This document shows positions 1-5,977 of a stretch of DNA of 8,784 bases, piece after piece. Positions within the stretch are counted from its first letter, which is position 1; each line of letters starts with the position of its first letter. The notes below the pieces were generated by a model. The model searched no databases and was not told the DNA's origin. It was given only the letters and a program-made list of their open reading frames with translations. Source of the DNA: an uncultured Ruminococcus sp. (GTDB lineage Bacteria > Bacillota > Clostridia > Oscillospirales > Acutalibacteraceae); the NCBI GenBank assembly GCA_937892835.1, contig CALBHM010000242.1:1-8784 (forward strand). The letters are read 5' to 3'. The position numbers were made by a program, and so were the translations under genes.

Positions 1-71
1 CGGCAGTGGGATTCGAACCTACGACCAATCGGGTATGAACCGAGTACTCTAGCCAGCTGAGCTATGCCGCC
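1..71 (-). tRNA. tRNA-Met (anticodon CAT), elongator type, 3' end cut by window edge
   Basis: Read on the minus strand, this folds as a cloverleaf: acceptor arm GGCGGCA pairing with TGCCG at the window edge, D arm GCTC/GAGT, anticodon loop TTCATAC with CAT at 35-37, and T loop TTCGAAT. The last two acceptor bases, the discriminator and any CCA lie outside the window. The first base is G and the anticodon stem lacks the three stacked G-C pairs of initiators, so this should be an elongator rather than fMet. It closely resembles the B. subtilis elongator tRNA-Met. A lysidine-modified tRNA-Ile (also CAT) is less likely. The T stem has one A-C mismatch and the anticodon stem has an unpaired outer position. 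Confidence 0.93.
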
Positions 72-109
72 ATATGTTTGTCGCTCTTATATCTTCAAGC
101 GACTTGCTA

Positions 110-138
110 ATTATATAGCATAGAATGGAAAATGTCAA
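110..138 (-). promoter_or_regulatory. Consensus sigma-A promoter of the tRNA-Met gene
   Basis: The minus strand has TTGACA (138-133), a 17-nt spacer and TATAAT (115-110), a perfect match to the vegetative consensus. Transcription should start near 103, about 32 nt before the mature tRNA. The leader carries a short inverted repeat (GTCGCT 80-85 with AGCGAC 98-103), which may form a hairpin removed during 5' processing. Confidence 0.85.
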
Positions 139-247
139 GTGTTTTTTTGATTTTTTTCAAGATATTTTATAATAAATCGACTTTGATATAAAAATTAATT
201 CAAACAAACAAGAATTGTAACATTTGTGTCAATTTTAAAAAAGTTGA

Positions 248-276
248 TTGAATATAAACACAAATAATGATATAAT
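248..276 (+). promoter_or_regulatory. Sigma-A promoter of the polysaccharide deacetylase gene
   Basis: TTGAAT (248-253), a 17-nt spacer and TATAAT (271-276) predict a start near 283. A second TATAAT lies at 286-291 but has no good -35 box 17 nt upstream, so it may be a minor start or chance in AT-rich DNA. The surroundings (about 140-275) are very AT-rich and contain T-tracts. Apart from this promoter and the divergent tRNA promoter, nothing else is visible in the 72-327 gap. Confidence 0.7.
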
Positions 277-327
277 TTGAGACGGTATAATTTTACCGAA
301 ATAAGTCATGGAGATGTATTTTTAGAA

Positions 328-1203
328 ATGAAAAGGGATTTTATAGGGAAAGCGATTTTTTTGGTTGCATTCGTTGCAATTCTTGTTGTTTCCGTTTACG
401 GATTCAGCGGAAAAATGATGGAAGAACGGCATGATGCACTGAATAAAACAAGCGAAACAACAGTTGAGAAAAAAGCCGAAAATAAAGAAGAAAACACAAC
501 GGAGAAAACAGCGGAAGCAACCACTGAGCCTGAGACGGAAGAGAGTAGGGAACTTCCGAAATCTACGGATAAGCTGGTATGCTTTACCTTTGATGATGGC
601 CCGTATGCACCGGTTACGAATAAAATTCTTGATACCTTGGAAAAATATCATGGCAGGGCAACATTCTTTGTCGTCGGCGACAGAGCGGCTACATATTCAG
701 ACGAGATTGAGAGAGCGTCAAAAATGGGCTGTGAAATAGGAACTCATACCTATTCTCATGTCAATCTCAACACTCTTTCCGTTCCCGAGATGCAAAAGGA
801 AATCAGAAAATCCTGTGATGCTATTTCAAAGTATTCGGGTAAAAAAGTCAAGGTTCTCAGACCGCCCGAGGGTGCGGCGAACGAGACGGTTAAGGCTAAC
901 GTAAATATGCCGATGGTAATGTGGAGCGTCGATTCCCGTGACTGGGACTACAGAAATGCCGACAAGGACTATCAGACCGTTATGGATAATGTCTTTGACG
1001 GAAGTATTGTTCTTATGCACGACCTTTATCCTGCGACTGCGGACGCCGTTGCAAGGATTATTCCCGAGCTTGCAAAGCAGGGATATAAATTTGTTACATT
1101 TTCCGAGCTTATGAAGATCAGGGGAGTGGACGTTGAGCCGGGTGAAAAGTATTTCAACGCAACGCCGCAGACACCTGCCGAGGATTGTGATGACGCCGGT
1201 TGA
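328..1203 (+). CDS. Membrane-anchored polysaccharide deacetylase (NodB/CE4 family)
   Basis: This is a metal-dependent N-deacetylase, probably acting outside the cell on peptidoglycan or another N-acetylated glycan. From the chosen ATG (291 aa) there is a basic N-terminus, one membrane span at about residues 9-26, a Glu/Thr/Lys-rich linker to about residue 80, then a NodB domain. All five CE4 motifs are visible: TFDDGP (residues 87-92, catalytic Asp and metal-binding Asp), HTYSH (metal His pair), RPPEG, DSRDW and LMHD. The frame is open to a TTG at 277, but that codon abuts the -10 box and precedes the predicted transcript start, so ATG 328 is preferred. GGAGA at 310-314 serves as a rather distant ribosome site. 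The domain is complete. The exact glycan substrate cannot be told from sequence. No terminator separates it from glyA 63 bp downstream, so readthrough is plausible. Confidence 0.9.
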   Translation: MKRDFIGKAIFLVAFVAILVVSVYGFSGKMMEERHDALNKTSETTVEKKAENKEENTTEKTAEATTEPETEESRELPKSTDKLVCFTFDDGPYAPVTNKILDTLEKYHGRATFFVVGDRAATYSDEIERASKMGCEIGTHTYSHVNLNTLSVPEMQKEIRKSCDAISKYSGKKVKVLRPPEGAANETVKANVNMPMVMWSVDSRDWDYRNADKDYQTVMDNVFDGSIVLMHDLYPATADAVARIIPELAKQGYKFVTFSELMKIRGVDVEPGEKYFNATPQTPAEDCDDAG

Positions 1204-1266
1204 GAAACCGACTGAGAATATATGTAATTGATTTTTGCGACTACATAGTAAAAAGGAGGACGACAT

Positions 1267-2508
1267 ATGAAATTTTTTGATGAACTTTCTGCTTATGACA
1301 ATGAGGTCTATTCGGCATGCGAAAGCGAGCTTGAACGTCAGCAGCGCAATATTGAGCTTATAGCTTCCGAAAACATTGTATCAAAGGCCGTTTTGCTTGC
1401 CGCAGGAAGTGTCCTGACGAACAAGTATGCCGAGGGATATCCGTCAAAGAGGTATTACGGCGGCTGTCAGTGCGTTGACGTTGTTGAAGAAATCGCACGC
1501 AACAGAGCAAAGGAGCTTTTCGGGGCGGAGCATGTCAATGTTCAGCCGCACAGCGGAGCAAACGCAAACCTTGCCGTATTTTTTGCACTGCTTAATCCGG
1601 GCGACACCGTCATGGGAATGAATCTTCAGCAGGGCGGACACCTTTCGCACGGTTCACCGGTAAACATCTCGGGTAAGTATTTCAATGTCGTACCCTATGG
1701 CGTCGATGAAGTGACAGCAAGGATAGATTATGACGAGATGGAGCGAATCGCTCTGGAGTGCAAGCCGAAGCTTATCGTTGCCGGCGCAAGCGCATATTCA
1801 AGAGTAATCGATTTTCCTCGCTGCCGTGAAATTGCCGATAAGGTCGGTGCATATCTCATGGTTGATATGGCTCATATTGCAGGACTGGTTGCCGCAGGAG
1901 TTCATCCGTCACCCGTGCCGTATGCCGATATCGTAACGACCACCACTCATAAGACCCTCAGAGGACCGAGAGGCGGCATGATCCTTTGCAAGGAACAGTT
2001 TGCAAAGCAGATTGATAAGGCTGTTTTCCCGGGAACGCAGGGCGGGCCGCTCATGCACATTATAGCTGCAAAGGCTGTTGCTCTCGGCGAAGCCTTGACA
2101 GATGAATTCAAGGATTATCAAAAGCAGGTAGTGAAGAATGCCTCGACGCTTGCCGATGCGCTCATGAAAAAAGGAATTGACATTGTTTCCGGCGGAACGG
2201 ACAACCATCTTATGCTGCTTGACCTTCGCAATAAGGGCATCACGGGTAAGGAGCTTGAGCACAGACTCGACGAGGTTCGCATCACGGCAAACAAAAACAC
2301 GATTCCGAACGATCCGCAAAGTCCGTTCGTTACAAGCGGCCTGAGAATCGGAACACCTGCCGTCACGACCAGAGGCTTTAAGGAGCCTGAAATGGAGCTT
2401 ATCGCAGGTTGGATAAGTGATATTATCAATGATTTTGACGGGAATAAGGACAGAGTTCTCGCTGAGGTTCAGTCGCTTTGTGAAAAGTATCCGCTTTACA
2501 GTGAATAA
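1267..2508 (+). CDS. glyA: Serine hydroxymethyltransferase
   Basis: This cytoplasmic PLP enzyme interconverts serine plus tetrahydrofolate with glycine plus 5,10-methylene-tetrahydrofolate, the main source of one-carbon units for purines, thymidylate and methionine. The 413-aa length is normal for bacterial SHMT. Family signatures are intact: LIASEN (31-36), NKYAEGYPSKRYYGG (52-66), QPHSGANAN, MVDMAHIAGL, and the PLP-lysine motif TTTTHKTLRGPRGG with Lys229 at the same number as in E. coli. The ATG follows a near-perfect AAGGAGG (1253-1259) at 7-nt spacing. No convincing promoter is seen in the 63-bp gap before it, so it may share the deacetylase transcript or use a weak promoter inside that gene. 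A bidirectional hairpin ends it. Confidence 0.97.
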   Translation: MKFFDELSAYDNEVYSACESELERQQRNIELIASENIVSKAVLLAAGSVLTNKYAEGYPSKRYYGGCQCVDVVEEIARNRAKELFGAEHVNVQPHSGANANLAVFFALLNPGDTVMGMNLQQGGHLSHGSPVNISGKYFNVVPYGVDEVTARIDYDEMERIALECKPKLIVAGASAYSRVIDFPRCREIADKVGAYLMVDMAHIAGLVAAGVHPSPVPYADIVTTTTHKTLRGPRGGMILCKEQFAKQIDKAVFPGTQGGPLMHIIAAKAVALGEALTDEFKDYQKQVVKNASTLADALMKKGIDIVSGGTDNHLMLLDLRNKGITGKELEHRLDEVRITANKNTIPNDPQSPFVTSGLRIGTPAVTTRGFKEPEMELIAGWISDIINDFDGNKDRVLAEVQSLCEKYPLYSE

Positions 2509-2510
2509 AT

Positions 2511-2550
2511 TAAAAAGCTGCCGTAACAAAGATGTTGCGGCAGTTGTTTC
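2511..2550. terminator. Bidirectional rho-independent terminator between glyA and the CCA-adding enzyme gene
   Basis: CTGCCGTAAC (2518-2527) pairs with GTTGCGGCAG (2534-2543), ten pairs with one G-U around a 6-nt loop. On the plus strand the tail is TTGTTTC, which is weak. On the minus strand it is CTTTTTAATTT, which is strong. It lies between two convergent stop codons (2508 and 2561) and can serve both genes. Confidence 0.85.
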
Positions 2551-2560
2551 TTGGATTATT

Positions 2561-3892
2561 TTATTTTATTATATTTTTTGCCGCCTGTGACAGGGCGGAT
2601 TTTTTGTTTTCAATACGTTCGTTGATAACCTCGTCAAGCAAAAATTCGAGAGTTTCTCTTATCATCGTTCTGTCAATTCCGAGTGCCATAATGTCGTTGC
2701 CGTTTATATCAAGCTCCGAGGTCTTGAGACAAGCATGATTCTCTTTCATGAACTCAATTTGCTCCTGTGCCACATGAACCGCATCTGCTTCTATGTCAAA
2801 AAATTCAGGGTTCTTTCCGTGAGCGTCAGCGAGTATAAGCTTTAATGTATCCTTAACATTGTCGATGTCGTATTCAGAGCAAAGCTTTGCCAAATGAAAA
2901 CGGTTGCCGTCGGGTCGTTCGTCATGCAGGCGGATAATTGTAGTTATGTGTTTGATCTCGGCGTTTGAAAAGCGAAGTCTGTGAAGAATATTTTCCGCAG
3001 TTTCCGCTCCCTTTTGGGGATGACCCTTGAAATGGCCGACTCCCTGTGAGTCAAGCCTGAACATTGACGGCTTTTCGATATCATGCAGCAGGGCGGCGAC
3101 CCTCAAATCGGATTTAGGTTCAATGCTTGGCACAACCTTGGTTGTGTGCGTCCAAACGTCATAAATATGATACGGCGTGTGCTGCAAGAATCCGTCCTCG
3201 GCGGCAAGCTCTGGGATAATTTCAAAGATTACGCTTTTATAATCGGTGAGTATCTTTTCAATATTTTGACCGCAGAGCATTTTTATCAGCTCGACCCGAA
3301 TTCGTTCTTTTGAGATGTTTTGAAGCAGAGAACGATTATTGATTATACTTTGCGAAGTTTTTTCGTCAATATCAAATCCGAGCACGGAAGAAAACCTGAT
3401 TGCACGGAGAATCCTCAGCGCATCTTCGTTAAAACGTATATCGGGATTCCCGACACAGCGAATTGTTTTGCTTTTTATGTCATTCTGACCGCCAAACGGG
3501 TCAATAATGCCTGTTTTGGGATTATATGCCATTGCATTCACGGTGAAATCACGGCGTGAAAGGTCGTCCTCGATTTTTTGGGTAAAAGATACATTTTCGG
3601 GGTGGCGGTTGTCCGAATATTTTCCGTCAACCCTCATTGTCGTTATTTCGACAGGCTCGGAGTCGATGATGACCGTTACTGTGCCGTGTTTTATTCCCGT
3701 TGCAATAGTGCGGAATTTCTTAAAAACGGCTCTTGTTTCGGCAGGGGTAGCCGAGGTTGTCATGTCCCAGTCGTTCGGAGTTCTGCCCATAATCGAATCA
3801 CGGACACAGCCGCCGACGGCATAGGCCGAATAGCCGCTACTCTCGAGCAGGGCAATGGCTTTCAGAATCTTTTCGGGACAATTTATATGCAT
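2561..3892 (-). CDS. cca: CCA tRNA nucleotidyltransferase / poly(A) polymerase family protein with HD domain
   Basis: This class II nucleotidyltransferase is expected to add or repair the 3' CCA of tRNAs. Motifs, numbered from the upstream GTG: GGCVRD (30-35) and DWD (Asp44/Asp46) for metal and catalysis, RRDFTVNAMAY (116-126), and NEDALRILRAIRF (158-170) for template-free nucleotide choice and RNA binding. A C-terminal HD domain contains LLHDIEKP (His273-Asp274). The length of about 443 aa suits the HD-containing Firmicutes/E. coli-like type. The frame opens at GTG 3901, but that GTG is part of the AGGTG ribosome site (3903-3899), which is 6 nt before ATG 3892, so ATG 3892 is chosen. A pure poly(A) polymerase or A-only enzyme cannot be excluded from motifs alone. 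The gene converges with glyA and diverges from the ArsC-like gene. Confidence 0.92.
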   Translation of the reverse strand: MHINCPEKILKAIALLESSGYSAYAVGGCVRDSIMGRTPNDWDMTTSATPAETRAVFKKFRTIATGIKHGTVTVIIDSEPVEITTMRVDGKYSDNRHPENVSFTQKIEDDLSRRDFTVNAMAYNPKTGIIDPFGGQNDIKSKTIRCVGNPDIRFNEDALRILRAIRFSSVLGFDIDEKTSQSIINNRSLLQNISKERIRVELIKMLCGQNIEKILTDYKSVIFEIIPELAAEDGFLQHTPYHIYDVWTHTTKVVPSIEPKSDLRVAALLHDIEKPSMFRLDSQGVGHFKGHPQKGAETAENILHRLRFSNAEIKHITTIIRLHDERPDGNRFHLAKLCSEYDIDNVKDTLKLILADAHGKNPEFFDIEADAVHVAQEQIEFMKENHACLKTSELDINGNDIMALGIDRTMIRETLEFLLDEVINERIENKKSALSQAAKNIIK

Positions 3893-3904
3893 CGTTTTCA
3901 CCTC

Positions 3905-3933
3905 TTTACAATTCTACCATTTTACGATATAAT
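3905..3933 (+). promoter_or_regulatory. Promoter of the ArsC/Spx-like gene (overlaps the opposing promoter)
   Basis: TTTACA (3905-3910), a 17-nt spacer and TATAAT (3928-3933) predict a start near 3940, about 20 nt before the gene. The -35 box abuts the -10 box of the minus-strand promoter and vice versa, so both polymerases would need the same DNA. Confidence 0.7.
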
Positions 3934-3939
3934 TTTCAA
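3911..3939 (-). promoter_or_regulatory. Promoter of the CCA-adding enzyme gene (overlaps the opposing promoter)
   Basis: The minus strand has TTGAAA (3939-3934), a 17-nt spacer and TAGAAT (3916-3911), predicting a start near 3904. That gives a 5' leader of only about 12 nt, just enough to hold the AGGTG ribosome site. The whole element overlaps the plus-strand promoter at 3905-3933. Confidence 0.6.
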
Positions 3940-3960
3940 TATCAAAACCGAGGTGATATG

Positions 3961-4302
3961 ATGAATATTCAGATTTACGGCAAGTCAAAGTGCTTTGATA
4001 CCAAAAAGGCGGAGCGTTACTTTAAGGAACGCAGAATCAAGTATCAATACGTCGACCTTGAAAAATACGGCATGAGCACAGGCGAGTACAGAAACATTAA
4101 GACAGCCGTCGGCTCGATGGATGATTTGATAGATGAAAAGTCAAAGGCATATGAAAAGTGCTTTATTAAGTATCTTGCATCGAAGGAAGCTGTTGAAGAA
4201 AAGCTTTTGGAAAATCAGTCTCTTTTCAAAACGCCGATTGTCAGGAACGGCAAAAAGGCAACTGTCGGCTATAAGCCGGAAATATGGAAAGAATGGGAAT
4301 AA
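3961..4302 (+). CDS. ArsC/Spx-family thioredoxin-fold protein
   Basis: This small cytoplasmic protein (113 aa) has the ArsC/Spx/YffB fold. It opens with a beta strand (NIQIYG) and the active-site turn KSKCFDTKKAERYF, with a single Cys at residue 11 as in ArsC/YffB rather than the CxxC of Spx. The family's TPIVRNG loop and a GYKPEIW C-terminal segment follow. A second Cys lies near the middle. A true arsenate reductase role is not supported, because there are no ars neighbours and the loop differs from the classic arsenate-binding sequence. A redox or transcription-related role is possible but unproven. Two tandem ATGs occur (3958 and 3961). AGGTG at 3951-3955 is 5 nt before the second, which is chosen. 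The next gene's promoter starts 5 nt after the stop, with no terminator between. Confidence 0.85.
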   Translation: MNIQIYGKSKCFDTKKAERYFKERRIKYQYVDLEKYGMSTGEYRNIKTAVGSMDDLIDEKSKAYEKCFIKYLASKEAVEEKLLENQSLFKTPIVRNGKKATVGYKPEIWKEWE

Positions 4303-4306
4303 AGCC

Positions 4307-4335
4307 TTGCAATAATTCGTTTAATGTGTTATTAT
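4307..4335 (+). promoter_or_regulatory. Promoter of the small membrane helix-turn-helix gene
   Basis: TTGCAA (4307-4312), a 17-nt spacer and TATTAT (4330-4335) lie just after the ArsC-like stop codon and predict a start near 4342. This leaves a 26-nt leader containing AAGGAG. Confidence 0.6.
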
Positions 4336-4367
4336 ACATAGAGAAATTAAAAGAAGGAGTTTTTTCA

Positions 4368-4739
4368 ATGAAAAATACTGTCATTGCTTCAATAGTTGCT
4401 GTTCTTTGTACAGCTGCAATCTGCGTTACATACGCTGTTAAATCACCGGTTAACAAGAAGGAGACTTCCTCCGTTGCCGCAGACACAACATATATGACCG
4501 AGGCTGAGGCAGCCGATTATATCGGTGTTACGGACGAGGTTATGAAGATGATGCGTGAAAATCTTAAGAGCTTTGAGGGCGCATATATTTCTTATTATTA
4601 CACCGATGCCGAGGGCAAAGAGGTAAATGATATTGTTTACAATAAGGCCGCTCTTGACAAGGCTGTTGAGAAGATCATGAAGGATCAGGGTGCTCTCAAC
4701 TTCAAGTATATTCAGGAAGTAACAAGCGAAGCAAAATAA
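4368..4739 (+). CDS. Small membrane-anchored protein with excisionase/MerR-like helix-turn-helix
   Basis: This 123-aa protein has unknown function. Residues about 5-23 form one hydrophobic span, followed by a short Ser/Thr/Lys linker. Residues about 43-62 (MTEAEAADYIGVTDEVMKMM) resemble the helix-turn-helix of excisionase/HTH_17 proteins. A tyrosine-rich stretch (GAYISYYY) and a turn could form the wing, and a final helix (about 92-107) follows. There is no signal-peptidase AxA site, so the span looks like an anchor. Topology is uncertain: one Lys precedes the span and three follow it by residue 31, so the C-terminal domain could lie on either side. The frame extends upstream to 4284, but ATG 4368 has AAGGAG at ideal spacing and a promoter just upstream. 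No terminator directly follows; the hairpin at 4885 is the first candidate. Confidence 0.8.
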   Translation: MKNTVIASIVAVLCTAAICVTYAVKSPVNKKETSSVAADTTYMTEAEAADYIGVTDEVMKMMRENLKSFEGAYISYYYTDAEGKEVNDIVYNKAALDKAVEKIMKDQGALNFKYIQEVTSEAK

Positions 4740-4800
4740 ATTTCTATTTTTAAAGGTACGGTTTGATTGAATAAGTTTGCCGGGTAGAAGAAATTAACCA

Positions 4801-4824
4801 AGGCTTCCTCTTAAGGGGAAGGCT
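4801..4824. repeat. Imperfect inverted repeat in the intergenic leader
   Basis: CTTCCTC (4804-4810) pairs with GGGGAAG (4815-4821), including one G-U pair, around a TTAA loop, with further flanking pairs after one mismatch. It has no T-tract and is not a terminator. The look (CTTCCCC-loop-GGGGAAG) recalls dispersed intergenic palindromes seen in Ruminococcaceae-type genomes. That resemblance is from memory and only one copy is present here. The rest of 4740-4884 shows no ORF, and only a weak TTGATT/TAGAAG promoter candidate (4763-4790). Confidence 0.4.
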
Positions 4825-4884
4825 GTGAATGGCTTATAGACTTTTTAGAACTCTGCAACACCGTGCAAAAATATTTAAAGAAAT

Positions 4885-4930
4885 AATAGGGATGCCGCAG
4901 ACAAAACTATGCGACAATCCCTATTTGTTT
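4885..4930 (+). terminator. Terminator-like hairpin directly upstream of a gene (possible attenuator)
   Basis: AATAGGGAT (4885-4893) pairs perfectly with ATCCCTATT (4917-4925). An inner CGCA/TGCG stem (4896-4899 with 4910-4913) sits above a small internal loop, and the tail is TTTGTTTT. It could end the helix-turn-helix transcript. It lies only about 10 nt before the ribosome site of the next gene, leaving no room for a promoter in between, so the next gene's mRNA must include or read through it. Confidence 0.6.
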
Positions 4931-4945
4931 TGATAGGAGAAAAAC

Positions 4946-5239
4946 ATGATTATTCGTGATGAAGAGGGCAGGCCGGTTTCTGCCGAGAAGGTCAGCGATG
5001 TTTCCGACGAGCTTGCGAAGATCGAAAAGAAGCTCAGGGCGGATGTTACTGCCATGAGCGATGAGGAGAAAAAGACTCTTGTCAATGAGCTTTCCGAGCT
5101 GAAGGATATCATTGCACTCGTTACACCGGAGCTTCAAAAATCATCAAATCCGATCGAGCTGATGGGATTTATGAAGCAGGTGCTTAAAATAAAGACAACG
5201 GCTGAAAAATTCAAGGATAAGAACATTGACGATGATTGA
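4946..5239 (+). CDS. Small charged helical protein of unknown function, coupled to the pseudouridine synthase gene
   Basis: I do not recognise this 97-aa protein. It is rich in Glu, Lys, Asp and Leu and has no Cys. After a short N-terminal strand-like segment (MIIRDEEGRPV) it looks almost entirely alpha-helical. Three helices are suggested at about 15-35, 38-60 and 66-90, interrupted by a TPELQKSSNP turn. There is no signal peptide or membrane span, so it is probably cytoplasmic. The ATG has AGGAG (4935-4939) at 6-nt spacing. Its stop overlaps the next gene's ATG by 8 nt (ATGATTGA), suggesting translational coupling and possibly a joint role with the RNA-modifying enzyme. The strong ribosome site and tight coupling argue that it is a real gene. 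Confidence 0.8.
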   Translation: MIIRDEEGRPVSAEKVSDVSDELAKIEKKLRADVTAMSDEEKKTLVNELSELKDIIALVTPELQKSSNPIELMGFMKQVLKIKTTAEKFKDKNIDDD

Positions 5240-5864
5240 GATTTTATTTGAAAACACAGATTTTATAGTCTGCGTTAAACCTGTCGGCGTGCCGTCACAG
5301 TGTGACGGAGCCGAGGATATGGTAAAGCTTTTGAAAGGTCAGACAGATGGAGAAATCTATCCTGTTCACAGACTTGATACGGCGGTCGGCGGAACTATGA
5401 TTTTCGCCAAGAACAAAAAGACGGCTGCCTATCTTTCAAAAGAAATTGCAGAAAAAAGATTTATTAAAACCTATCTTGCCGTAACAGAGGGTGCTCCAGA
5501 GGAGAAGGACGGCCAGCTTGAGGACCTGCTTTTTAAGGATAAACGAAAAAATAAAAGCTATGTCGTCAAGCGTGAGCGGAAGGGCGTGCGCAGGGCGAGT
5601 CTTGACTATAAGGTTATTGACGAAGCTGACGGTAAGGCTCTTGTTATGGTTACGCTGAACACGGGCAGAAGTCACCAGATAAGGGTTCAGTTTGCTTCAA
5701 GAAAAATGCCTCTTACAGGTGACGGAAAGTACGGAAGTCGAGATAACAGATGTGAAATTGCGCTTTGGTCGTACAAGATTGAGATCAAATTTGACAGCCG
5801 TGAGTTTTTGTTTAAAAGCTTTCCCGATTCCGACAAATATCCGTGGAATTTGTTTAAAATGTGA
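5232..5864 (+). CDS. RluA-family RNA pseudouridine synthase
   Basis: This enzyme isomerises specific uridines to pseudouridine in rRNA or tRNA. Key motifs: PVHRLD with the catalytic Asp49 (from this ATG), KTYLAV with the conserved active-site Tyr, and GRSHQIRVQF (about 145-154) characteristic of the RluA group. At 210 aa it is a minimal catalytic domain without the N-terminal S4 RNA-binding domain of RluB/RluC/RluD types, so it resembles RluA/TruC-like short members. The target base cannot be deduced. The start is ambiguous: ATG 5232 sits in the overlap with the preceding stop and gives a normal RluA N-terminus (MIEILFENTDFIVCVKP). A TTG at 5226 is 8 nt after AAGGA (5213-5217) and would add two residues. 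No terminator is seen after the stop. Confidence 0.92.
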   Translation: MIEILFENTDFIVCVKPVGVPSQCDGAEDMVKLLKGQTDGEIYPVHRLDTAVGGTMIFAKNKKTAAYLSKEIAEKRFIKTYLAVTEGAPEEKDGQLEDLLFKDKRKNKSYVVKRERKGVRRASLDYKVIDEADGKALVMVTLNTGRSHQIRVQFASRKMPLTGDGKYGSRDNRCEIALWSYKIEIKFDSREFLFKSFPDSDKYPWNLFKM

Positions 5865-5898
5865 CAGAAATATACCTCTTAAATGGTAATTTTTAATA

Positions 5899-5927
5899 TT
5901 GCATAAATTATCTAAGCGTGTTATAAT
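5899..5927 (+). promoter_or_regulatory. Sigma-A promoter of the acyltransferase/ACP operon
   Basis: TTGCAT (5899-5904), a 17-nt spacer and TATAAT (5922-5927) predict a start near 5934, giving a leader of about 44 nt. A palindrome begins exactly at the predicted start (5935). Confidence 0.75.
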
Positions 5928-5934
5928 CGTTAAA

Positions 5935-5947
5935 GTGTTTAAAACAC
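5935..5947. promoter_or_regulatory. Perfect 13-bp palindrome at the predicted +1, candidate operator
   Basis: GTGTTT-A-AAACAC is a perfect inverted repeat starting within a base or two of the predicted transcription start. A repressor bound here would block initiation or clearance. It is too short, and lacks the tail, to act as a terminator. It does not match the FapR or FabT consensus sequences that I can recall. The regulator is unknown. Confidence 0.45.
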
Positions 5948-5977
5948 AGAAAACTAAAGCGAAAGGGAAGTGACGTT

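Noticed and set aside
1197..1210. CGGTT-GAGA-AACCG hairpin with a GNRA-type loop across the deacetylase stop codon
   Set aside because: The stem has only 5 bp and no T-tract follows, so it is not a terminator; it probably occurs by chance.
1909..2529. Minus-strand 206-aa frame opposite glyA
   Set aside because: It lies antisense to a clearly conserved gene, has no motif, and its start lies in the terminator region.
3893..3901. GTG 3901 as the start of the CCA-adding enzyme
   Set aside because: The GTG is part of the AGGTG ribosome site for ATG 3892 and lies only about 3 nt from the predicted transcript start.
3961..4302. Arsenate reductase (arsC) annotation
   Set aside because: Only the fold and one Cys support it; no arsenic-resistance genes are nearby, so only the family name is given.
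4284..4367. N-terminal extension of the helix-turn-helix protein from ATG 4284
   Set aside because: It would overlap the ArsC-like gene and span the promoter at 4307-4335; ATG 4368 has a strong ribosome site and gives a normal membrane anchor.
4763..4790. TTGATT-16-TAGAAG as a promoter for the small ORF/pseudouridine synthase pair
   Set aside because: The -10 match is poor and it lies about 150 bp upstream of the gene; it is not strong enough to list as a feature.
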